From Kuafuiihalomonas sp050331295 (lineage in GTDB: Bacteria; Myxococcota; Kuafuiibacteriia; Kuafuiibacteriales; Kuafuiibacteriaceae): a stretch of 64,000 nucleotides of DNA. This document shows positions 9,401-15,975 of the stretch, piece by piece. A program made the position numbers and the translations under genes. The stretch spans positions 62,001 through 126,000 of the forward strand of contig JBHJGZ010000007.1 of assembly GCA_050331295.1 (NCBI GenBank), written 5' to 3'. The notes below the pieces were generated by a model that saw nothing but the letters and a program-made list of their open reading frames with translations, was not told the DNA's origin and did no database searches. The stretch's first letter is position 1. Each line of letters opens with the position of its first letter.

Positions 9401-10383
9401 CCCTCGTCCCGAGCATTGGCCTCCTCCAGCAGGCCGATGATTCTGTGACGTTCGATCCCTCCGTGGCGCCGGACGAGCTCACCATCCAAGCCGTCAGCCC
9501 CCGGGGGCTCTCGATGGGCGCAACCACCGACGGTTTCGCGCGACGAACGCTGCGCATCGTGGTTCGAGACCAACCCCCCGAATTCTCGGATGCCCTTGCG
9601 ACCACCGACCGAGACGGCGATGGCGTCTCCGACACAGATGAGCGCCTCGTCGACCGGGACTTGGACGGGATCTTGGATGAACTCGACCCGTGGGCGCTTC
9701 TTCAGGTTCAGCCGCTGGGTCCCGGGACCATCGACGGCGTGATTCAAACCCGAGTGGTCGAGGGTGAGGCGGGCATACGCCTCGTCGCGGGGCCCTTCGC
9801 GACGCCTGAAGACGGTCTTCGCGTTCCGAGCGAAGCGGTTCCTCCGGATGACGACTCGAGGGTCGACGACCCGGTGAGCCTTTACGTCACCGAGCTGGAT
9901 GGGCCGGGTCAGTCGGTGCAGGTGGTGGTGCCGTTGCCGGCCGGCGCACCCGACGAGGCCTTCGCCCGCATTCTCTCTGCCTCGCAATGGAGCGATTTCG
10001 GTCTGGGCCCGAATGATTCGCTGGCCTCTGCGCCGCCCTCGCAGGGTCTATGCCCTCGTCCGGAGAGTCCAGCGTACCGAGAGGGCATCAACCCGGAAGA
10101 TGCATGCATCAGGTTTCGAATCAGCGATGGTGGGCCCAACGACCGAGACGGGATGGTGGACCAAGAGATCGAGTTGGTGTTGGCGGTGGTCGACGCGGCC
10201 GAACCGCCAGCATCGGACACCGTTTCGCCGGTCCCCATCGACGATGGAAGCATGGCCGCGATCGAAGGAAGCTGCGCGTGTCGCGATATTCCCGCGCGTC
10301 GCGCGGCGCCTCCAGTCGGATGGATCGTCGGTCTTCTCGCGTTCGCGACATGGATCGGCCTTCGTCGCCGCGCCCGTTCCTGA
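6481..10383 (+). CDS. Giant secreted zinc-protease-like protein with tandem Ig/cadherin-like repeats and MYXO-CTERM-like tail
   Basis: A 1300-residue surface protein. A signal peptide (1-23, ending AAG-QV) leads to a metalloprotease-like domain (about 24-305) with HEIAHGLGF at 171-179. The usual third metzincin ligand position holds Ser rather than His or Asp. Five modules of about 90 residues start near 310, 401, 491, 584 and 672, marked by EPVNDPP, ED-T-L and DPD motifs, as in tandem-95/cadherin-like repeats. A Calx-beta-like segment and a calcium-type RDGDGVSD/DRDLDGILD stretch (about 1040-1065) follow. The C-terminus has Cys-Ala-Cys, one hydrophobic helix and RRRARS, like a MYXO-CTERM anchor. 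I start at ATG 6481 rather than the TTG just before. Confidence 0.85.
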   Translation: MRRLWLTVLFAVAGLASTPAAGQVVQIEVNGQGSAFVINFLSGFSQERADTVAAAAQVWADTIQSTVPVEIDFQFVPLPCDRRSAVLGSAGTQTVHRDFPGAPFPGTFYSAALANALSGTDQSTASDITASFNSSIDDPAQDDSCLAGVDWHYGTSPPPPGTIGFFGTVLHEIAHGLGFQSFYDLETGSRFFGQEDQFTQFLRDQDLGLDLVGASDDARRDASIKDGELVWNGPAVNTAAQSFIQDDQGLNADQVRMYAPNPLEPGSSVAHFDTDVTPNELMEPFNTGTLDFTLTQALFQDIGWRSADAPVIVGQEDLRVSEDESLTLTLSDFTIQDPDSIVPDDIQLTVLAGSNYTLNGNTIQPDPDFNGSLTVPVQANDGTQDGPVFNAVVIVEPVNDPPRIVGGPSLAIDEDTTLSLAVTDFQIEDPDNGPGDFTLLVEAGADYQVDGTSVTPDPDFFGTIQIGVRVRDSEATSPLFILVVSVEPVNDPPVITAQTPLSVLEDQSLRLTVEDLAIEDIDGPAGSLSIRVEPGPNYTAQGNLVTPAADFAGTLSVIVVANDGLDDSEPFEVLVSVIPSPDPPVIVEQSPIVVPEDTPFTISPDQLTIRDPDSDSFTLTLLPGDNYSFLGQTVTPATNFFGPLTVQVSARDESQSGPVFGVLVTVEPVNDPPVIVGQQNVFTFEQTARELSVADLVVEDPDNETAQLTLNVFGGTGYDFDDTVITPQAGLTGQLLVPVTVFDGTDESDPFALQVSVADPALSEPLTLDASGLFTPRPDFEPPSALGVLADPINVTLFMAPDFLRPGRHAVVWQEIDGDGNIAQVEQPLEVRPIISLGPAHRLGEGTDASVRIVGNGPSPRAVTVPYFVSGSAGPEDHGLSDGRVELREGARSATVAYATTSDGLTEAPELLRVQLGSGPANIDTGDVLEVTIEDGSPTPVLRLVARQSSRVSAVVFRDQGPVTVTASEATDFTLVPSIGLLQQADDSVTFDPSVAPDELTIQAVSPRGLSMGATTDGFARRTLRIVVRDQPPEFSDALATTDRDGDGVSDTDERLVDRDLDGILDELDPWALLQVQPLGPGTIDGVIQTRVVEGEAGIRLVAGPFATPEDGLRVPSEAVPPDDDSRVDDPVSLYVTELDGPGQSVQVVVPLPAGAPDEAFARILSASQWSDFGLGPNDSLASAPPSQGLCPRPESPAYREGINPEDACIRFRISDGGPNDRDGMVDQEIELVLAVVDAAEPPASDTVSPVPIDDGSMAAIEGSCACRDIPARRAAPPVGWIVGLLAFATWIGLRRRARS

Positions 10384-10453
10384 GTCCAGGCTCACGTCGA
10401 CTTTCGAGTTCCGAAGCCCATCCTTGAATTCATGCGCAGGCCCATCCGTGGGT

Positions 10454-12001
10454 TCATACGCTCGCGCCCATTCGCGTTTCGTCCACGAACTCTTCGGTCT
10501 TGTCGTCGATGGCGCTTCGGCCCTTCCTGCCTTGGGGCTGGTGGATGTACAGAAGCGAACGATCGACTTTGACGCCGCCGGCAACCTTCTCCGGCAGTTC
10601 GTAGCGCACCGGCTCGGCATGATCGGCCAATTGAAGCTTTGGATTGTACACGCTGTCGAACTTCCAGAGCATTCGGAGGAAATTGGTCTGACCGCGAAGG
10701 GCATGTCCCGCGGCGATGGTCGCGGCCTTCTTCAAGGCCGTGAAGCCAAGGTGCTTCTTCGCAAGGACCCGCTGTGTCTTGACGAGCTCCTCGTAGAACA
10801 CCGGCAGTGGAAGCTTGGTAGGCAACACGGCGTGCTGGATATCGAAGAGTCGGTAATCGCGGGTGGCCAACTTCCGAGCATCCGTCATCCAGTTCTCGGT
10901 TCCAGGATACGGGGTGAGGACCGAGATGTTCACCACCTCGGGAACCTCCATGCACCACTGACGGACCACCTCGAATCGCTTTTCATCCCAGTCGGGGTCC
11001 GCGATCAGATTCACGGCCACCTGGATGCCGAGCTTGCGAGCCGTCTCCAGGGCTTGAAAGGAGCGGTCCAGCGTGACGCGCTTCCGGAAAGCCTTCAGCC
11101 CCTCTTCATCGATGGCCTCGAGGCCGATGAACATGTATTTGAGCCCCAGTCGCTTCCACAATGCGAAGACCTCTTCGTTTCGATTGAAGACGTCGGCTCG
11201 CGTCTCCATGTACCAAGTCTTTCGCACATCGGCCCGCAGCAACGCCTCGCCGATCTCGAAGCCGTGCTTGGCCTGAACGAACGCGACGTCGTCCACCAAG
11301 AACACGCCCGGCTCCTGGATCCGCTTCACCTCCTCGACGATCTTTTCGGTGCTCATGGCCCGATAGCTTCGGCCGTAGAAAGTCCAAGCACTGCAAAACG
11401 AGCAATCCCAAGGACAGCCGCGGGTGAACTCGATGGATGCGGCCGGATCCAGCACCCCGATGAAGTACTTCCTTCGGTGCCGCAAGAGATCGCGGGCCGG
11501 AGTGAGATCGTCGAGGGATTCGACAAACCGGGGAGCAGGGCCGTAGCCGTGTTCGGTGATGGCCCCAGGCACCGTGTGCACCGCGTTTCTGTCGTTTTGA
11601 ACCGCTTCCATCAAAGGAACGATGGCTGGCTCCCCCTCTCCTTTGATCACGCAATCGATGGCGCCGTCTCCGTGCTCCAGAAAGGCCTCGGCCACAAAAG
11701 ACGCGCTGTGTCCTCCCACCGCGATGTAGGTGCGGGGCCATCGGGCTTTGGTGTCTTTGGCGAGGTCGACGATCTCCGGAACGTTCGCCAGGTAATTGCA
11801 TGAGAACGCCACGACGTCGGGCCGAAAGTCGTCCATCATTTTGAAGTAGTGCTTGTGGCTCTCCGCTTGGAGATCCATGAGCCGGACCTGGTGACCCGCT
11901 TTTCGAGCCGCCTCCGCGACCAACTCGAGTCCCAGAGGTTCGAGCCGGAGGAAGATTTTGGAGTACATGAGCGCGCTTGGATGAACGACGAACAGCTTCA
12001 T
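10454..12001 (-). CDS. hpnR: HpnR-like B12-binding radical SAM methyltransferase (hopanoid C-3 methylase family)
   Basis: A 515-residue cobalamin-dependent radical SAM enzyme. Residues 1-150 form a B12-binding Rossmann domain (VHPSALMYSK, VGGHSASF, IKGEGE). The radical SAM core has FTRGCPWDCSFC with Cys 196, 200 and 203 for the [4Fe-4S] cluster. A long C-terminal extension contains LRGQTNFLRMLWKF and LQLADHAEPVRYE. From memory these features and the length match HpnR, which methylates hopanoids at C-3 in the membrane. I see no squalene-hopene cyclase or other hpn gene in the window, so it is an orphan here. A related B12 radical SAM methylase with another substrate is the alternative. Confidence 0.72.
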   Translation of the reverse strand: MKLFVVHPSALMYSKIFLRLEPLGLELVAEAARKAGHQVRLMDLQAESHKHYFKMMDDFRPDVVAFSCNYLANVPEIVDLAKDTKARWPRTYIAVGGHSASFVAEAFLEHGDGAIDCVIKGEGEPAIVPLMEAVQNDRNAVHTVPGAITEHGYGPAPRFVESLDDLTPARDLLRHRRKYFIGVLDPAASIEFTRGCPWDCSFCSAWTFYGRSYRAMSTEKIVEEVKRIQEPGVFLVDDVAFVQAKHGFEIGEALLRADVRKTWYMETRADVFNRNEEVFALWKRLGLKYMFIGLEAIDEEGLKAFRKRVTLDRSFQALETARKLGIQVAVNLIADPDWDEKRFEVVRQWCMEVPEVVNISVLTPYPGTENWMTDARKLATRDYRLFDIQHAVLPTKLPLPVFYEELVKTQRVLAKKHLGFTALKKAATIAAGHALRGQTNFLRMLWKFDSVYNPKLQLADHAEPVRYELPEKVAGGVKVDRSLLYIHQPQGRKGRSAIDDKTEEFVDETRMGASV

Positions 12002-12173
12002 GGCGACGCCCCCGAAAGACAGGTGTCTGGCGATTCCGTCAACGATGGACTGTCTTCTGATTCAGGCCTGCTCCAATTCAGACGCGGATTGCGCCCTACC
12101 TTTTTCAGAAACTTCGTGCACCCTCGCGCAATCCGAAGCGGGCGCGCTCAAGATGGAAGGTTGCTTCCGGGTG
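12002..12173. other. Intergenic region upstream of the hpnR-like gene
   Basis: A 172-base gap between two minus-strand genes. It should contain the promoter of the radical SAM gene. No conserved RNA element or palindrome stood out. Confidence 0.35.
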
Positions 12174-13469
12174 TCACCGACGCCCCCGACCCCGGCTACC
12201 CACCGACCGACGTCCGGAACCCCGATGCGAAACGCTTCTCTTGGATCGGACGGCTCTCGACCGACCGATGGACCCACGCCGCGAATGACCTTTGCTGACG
12301 CCTATGCCTCGGCTCGAACGAGGTGACATGGTGGCGGCACGCTTTTGTCCGGACCGAACGTAGCCTCTGATCCGCTGAGTGGATCCGCCCCTCCGACCGA
12401 GCCTCGAGCTCTTTCGAGACACGGAGCCTCCCTTCGACCGAGGCTTGACTCGTGGCGCGGAGCCCGGAACGACCCGCGGAGCCGTCTGAGGACGCCGGAT
12501 GGGGCGAACCTCTTTTCGCCGCCGAACCGCATCGACCTTGTTTCGGCCCCGCGTCCGAACCGAGGGGCGGACCGAGCCGGGTCGATGGTCGTTTCGGACC
12601 GGTCGGGTGATGGAGCGACGCCCCGGCTTGGCGCGGACCGGCGCCGATTCCACGACCCGAGGCTTCGTGATCACCGAGCGCCGACCTGGTCCATAGACCC
12701 GCCGGGACCTGGTACCGTAGATCCGCGCGGGTCTGCCGATGCGGACGGGATGATAGGGTCGGGCATAAGGCCCGTACGAACGGTGGGTTCGAAACTGTCG
12801 ATAGACGGACCTTCGGTAGACCGGGCGAAAGTGCACCGAGCGATGCCGGAAGGCGCGAACCGGACAATATACCCACGCGTAGCTCGGCACCGCACCCACG
12901 TAGAGGGTTCCGTTCCATCGAGCGCGGGGCGGCAGCGGCGCCCACCCGGCGTAGCTGCTCCCGTGGCTCCAGACGACCCAAGCCGGTGCCCAACGATAGC
13001 CAGGCACCCAAACCCAACCGAAGCCGGACGGCCGAACCCATCGCCCGTAGTGAAACGGAATCCATCCCCATGAAAACGTCGAGACCCAGAGCCACGAACC
13101 GTTCGTTTGTTCCCATCGTCCCGAGCTGTAGGGTCGCCAGGACGAACTGACGCCATATGGTCGCCACACGCGACCATAGCCCGGAACCTGGAGCCATCGG
13201 CCTTGGGCATCCAGGGTCTCGCTGATCTGCGCTTCGGTCAGGCTCCCGTCTGGCGCGTCCTCGTCGAAGACGTCGCCTTCCCATCCCCCGTCGCCTTGAA
13301 GCTCAACCTCCGGAGCCAGCTCCGAAGGGGGGTACGCGTCGGGCCCATCCTGATAGAGCGGATCTTCCTGGGTCGTCGACCCAGTTTGGGATTGCGCCCA
13401 GGCCACCGCCGGCAAGACCGGGTACGTGCCCAAGGCGGTCAGTATTCCAGCGAGGCTCCTTCGCAACAT
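12174..13469 (-). CDS. Secreted DUF6600-like protein with Arg/Ser-rich C-terminal tail
   Basis: A 431-residue exported protein of uncertain role. The ATG at 13469 gives a signal peptide (MLRRSLAGILTALG... ending AWAQS); the frame extends 18 codons upstream without export features. The central region (about 85-200) is very rich in Trp, Tyr and Gly (GWIPFHYGRW, GWVWVPGYRWAPAWV). This resembles DUF6600/YXWGXW-type proteins common in delta-proteobacteria. The last 220 residues are dominated by Arg, Ser, Gly, Pro and Val and look disordered and strongly basic. It may bind acidic polymers such as exopolysaccharide or nucleic acid at the envelope, which is inference. Confidence 0.72.
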   Translation of the reverse strand: MLRRSLAGILTALGTYPVLPAVAWAQSQTGSTTQEDPLYQDGPDAYPPSELAPEVELQGDGGWEGDVFDEDAPDGSLTEAQISETLDAQGRWLQVPGYGRVWRPYGVSSSWRPYSSGRWEQTNGSWLWVSTFSWGWIPFHYGRWVRPSGFGWVWVPGYRWAPAWVVWSHGSSYAGWAPLPPRARWNGTLYVGAVPSYAWVYCPVRAFRHRSVHFRPVYRRSVYRQFRTHRSYGPYARPYHPVRIGRPARIYGTRSRRVYGPGRRSVITKPRVVESAPVRAKPGRRSITRPVRNDHRPGSVRPSVRTRGRNKVDAVRRRKEVRPIRRPQTAPRVVPGSAPRVKPRSKGGSVSRKSSRLGRRGGSTQRIRGYVRSGQKRAATMSPRSSRGIGVSKGHSRRGSIGRSRAVRSKRSVSHRGSGRRSVGSRGRGRR

Positions 13470-13554
13470 GACTCCATGACGCCATGCCAGGGCCAAACAT
13501 TCAATTTGGGACCGCTCGCACAAATGTTTTGAGGAAACCCGGTCCGGCCACGCC

Positions 13555-14301
13555 CTACATCACGAGACCACCGTCGACGTCGATGCATCTCCCGTTGAAG
13601 TAGTCACATTCGACGATGAACTTCACCGCCAACCAAATGTCGTGGGGGACCCCGATCCGACCCACCGGTACCATGGACACGAGCGCATCCCTTGCCTTGG
13701 CGTTCATGTCTCGAGTCATGGGCGTTTCGATCATTCCCGGTGCGACGGCGCCCACGCGGATTCCGAAGCGGGCAAACTCCCGAGCCCAGGTCACGGCATT
13801 GGCCGCCACCGCCGCCTTCGTGGCCACGTAGTTGGTCTGCCCGCGGTTCCCGTGCCGCGCCACCGAGGACATGTTGACCACCACCCCCGGCTTTCGGTCT
13901 TCTTCCACCATCGTGCGGACGAATGCCCGCGTCATGTAGGTGGTGCCGGTGAGGTTGACGTCGATAACCGCCTGCCACTGCGGGTCGCTCATCTGGAGGA
14001 TCTCACCGGTGTGGCGGTCCTTGCGAACCAGCAGCCCATCCCGAATGATCCCGGCGTTGTTGATGAGGGCGTTGAGGCCGCCCATCTGATCCCGCGCCCA
14101 GGCTACGAAACCATCACAGGCCTCCGATTGCGTGACGTCCAAACGTCGCGTGTGAACGGATGACGGAAGGTCCGTCAATCCAGCTTCCGCCACATCGCCC
14201 ACCGCAACCTGAGCGCCGGCTTCCGCGAACTGCTGAGCAAAATACGCACCCATTCCGGATGCTCCACCGGTCACGATGACCTTCAGTTCCTCGAGCTTCA
14301 T
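13555..14301 (-). CDS. Short-chain dehydrogenase/reductase
   Basis: A 248-residue classical SDR. It has the NAD(P)-binding TGGASGMG near residue 12, the NNAG motif (LINNAGIIRDG), the catalytic Ser (NMSS) and YVATK, and the PGMIETPM loop. It resembles FabG-type and 3-hydroxyacyl-CoA dehydrogenase members. ASP after strand 2 (VGDVAE) favours NAD over NADP, an inference. I start at ATG 14301 (MKLEELKVIV); the frame extends eight codons further. Divergent from the alpha/beta hydrolase. The true substrate cannot be read from sequence. Confidence 0.85.
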   Translation of the reverse strand: MKLEELKVIVTGGASGMGAYFAQQFAEAGAQVAVGDVAEAGLTDLPSSVHTRRLDVTQSEACDGFVAWARDQMGGLNALINNAGIIRDGLLVRKDRHTGEILQMSDPQWQAVIDVNLTGTTYMTRAFVRTMVEEDRKPGVVVNMSSVARHGNRGQTNYVATKAAVAANAVTWAREFARFGIRVGAVAPGMIETPMTRDMNAKARDALVSMVPVGRIGVPHDIWLAVKFIVECDYFNGRCIDVDGGLVM

Positions 14302-14400
14302 GGATCTTTGACGGACGCGTTGCACCCGACGAGAAAGGCGTCAATCCCCGTCTTGTCTTCCTCACGTCGTTCCGTAACCCTTCGCCGCCGTGAACCGCGG

Positions 14401-15120
14401 ATGGCAGAACGAGGCTTCCGAGTCCTCGCCCTCGACCTTCCCGGATTTGGCAAATCCGATAAGCCTCGGACCTTCAGCTACACGATGGTGGACCAGGCCT
14501 ACGTGGTGCTCGAGTTTCTGAAGCGCGTCGACGCGGAAGACCCGGTCTTGGTCGGCCACTCCATGGGCGGACACATCAGTCTGGCCCTCGCGATCGAACG
14601 TCCAGACGTCGCTCGGGCGCTGGTGCTGGTGTCGCCAGCGGGATTCGAGAAGTTCACCCGTCGGGAAGAGCTCTGGTTCAAGAGCGTGTTTTCTTCCGCG
14701 CTCGTCAAGAACGCAGAGCCCCGGGATATTTTCGGAAGCGTGCGCTACAACAACTTCAGTCGGTGGGACGACGACTACCGGTGGCTGATCCGGGAGCGCA
14801 TCGGCGTCATCCAGGGTCCCCAGTTCGACGACTACGCGTACGCCAACGTGAAGTCCGTGCACGGGCTCCTCGATACCGACTTCACCCGAGACAACCTGGG
14901 CCGGATCAAGGTTCCGGTGCTGATTCTGTACGGAGAACACGACCGCTTGATTCCGAATCGATTCCTGCATCCTGGCCCGACCACCGACGTCATGGCCTAC
15001 GGAGCCAACGAGCTTCCGGACGCCACCCTCCGCGGATTTCATCGATGCGGTCACACGCTCCAGATCGACTGTCACTCCGACGTCAATTCCGAGATCATCA
15101 GTTTCCTGAACGCGCTGTGA
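14401..15120 (+). CDS. Alpha/beta hydrolase, apparently lacking its N-terminal oxyanion segment
   Basis: Alpha/beta-hydrolase fold protein with an intact catalytic triad: nucleophile in GHSMGG, Asp in YGEHDRLIP, and His in FHRCGHTLQID. The strand LALDLPGFGKSDKP before it is typical. What is missing is the preceding strand and the HG-x oxyanion motif that family members have 30-40 residues before this point. From the ATG at 14401 it is 239 residues. An in-frame TTG at 14308 would add 31 residues (Arg/Ser-rich) with no family resemblance. Either the gene is truncated by deletion or frameshift, or it is an unusual form. The SDR start lies only 100 bases upstream on the other strand. Confidence 0.7.
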   Translation: MAERGFRVLALDLPGFGKSDKPRTFSYTMVDQAYVVLEFLKRVDAEDPVLVGHSMGGHISLALAIERPDVARALVLVSPAGFEKFTRREELWFKSVFSSALVKNAEPRDIFGSVRYNNFSRWDDDYRWLIRERIGVIQGPQFDDYAYANVKSVHGLLDTDFTRDNLGRIKVPVLILYGEHDRLIPNRFLHPGPTTDVMAYGANELPDATLRGFHRCGHTLQIDCHSDVNSEIISFLNAL

Positions 15121-15207
15121 GGAGCCTCGGTGCGGGTCGACGCCAAAACGCGCACCCGAGGTGCTGAGCCGGGATAGGGATGACTCCGCGCCCGGTGAAG
15201 GATAGGC

Positions 15208-15969
15208 ATGGGCGTCATGGCCTGGTGGGACAAGGTCCGGTCCGGTTGGGACGAAGCCCAACACCGCCTTGCCTCGGCGTCACGAGACGCCCAGGACCGA
15301 TGGCAGGCGGCACAAAAATCCGCCCAGACCTCCGCGGAACACTGGGTGAAGCTCTTCGTCCAAGCTCAGCAGTCCGCTTCCGACCCTCGAGCCCTGTCCC
15401 ATGCCCTCGCGGAAGCACTGCGTTCCACACAACGGCAGCTCGACCGGCATGCGCCCGCCGTCTCGGTCGGCGCATTCCGGCAAGCGGGGGCCGGGGTCTC
15501 GGTGGCCGACGGCATCAAACTCACCTACGTTCGGCCGGACGGACCGGTCCGAGGACAGATCCGGATTTCCGACCTTTTCGGAAGACTGGCCCATCTCTCG
15601 GTGGGGGTCGGAGCTGCGGGATTCGCGGCGTGTCTGTACGGGCCCCGAAGCGCCCTGCTGGAACCCGGTCGCTGGAGGGGGGGAGATGCCGGTATCTGGG
15701 TGGCCTCGGTTGGTCTGTTCACCGCCACCAGTGCCGGCACCAAGCATACTCGGGTTGCGCCTCGTGCCGCCGGCTGGATGGTCGGCCTGGGAGTCGGGGT
15801 GGGGCTCGGTCTTCCCATCATCTCGGACCTCGGCGCTTTCGAACTGGAAGAGCGCGTCAACCAATCTTTTCCTCTCGCCACCTCGGATTCTCAGGCCTTG
15901 GAAACGATTCTGGCCGAGGCTCCAGACTGCCGGGTCCGGCGGACCATCGCACAGCGACTGACGAGTTGA
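15208..15969 (+). CDS. Unknown protein with N-terminal coiled-coil and glycine-rich hydrophobic segments
   Basis: I do not recognise this 253-residue protein. Residues 1-80 are Gln/Ala/Ser/Arg-rich and helical, likely amphipathic or coiled-coil. Residues 85-125 look like a small beta-rich domain. Three Gly/Ala-rich hydrophobic segments follow near 130-150, 160-180 and 188-205, the last with WMVGLGVGVGLGLPI. The C-terminal 40 residues are charged. AAGGATAGG lies a suitable distance before the ATG at 15208. It ends six bases before the KefB-type antiporter gene, so the two are probably co-transcribed and the product may be an accessory membrane protein. Confidence 0.72.
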   Translation: MGVMAWWDKVRSGWDEAQHRLASASRDAQDRWQAAQKSAQTSAEHWVKLFVQAQQSASDPRALSHALAEALRSTQRQLDRHAPAVSVGAFRQAGAGVSVADGIKLTYVRPDGPVRGQIRISDLFGRLAHLSVGVGAAGFAACLYGPRSALLEPGRWRGGDAGIWVASVGLFTATSAGTKHTRVAPRAAGWMVGLGVGVGLGLPIISDLGAFELEERVNQSFPLATSDSQALETILAEAPDCRVRRTIAQRLTS

Positions 15970-15975
15970 CCTCGC

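Noticed and set aside
9899..11803. A 634-codon plus-strand frame across the radical SAM gene
   Set aside because: Overlaps two well-supported genes and has no motifs.
14326..14400. Possible remnant of the hydrolase N-terminus in another frame
   Set aside because: A frame reading NPRLVFLTSFRNPSPP has slight resemblance to an HG-loop strand but lacks His-Gly and stops; too weak to claim.
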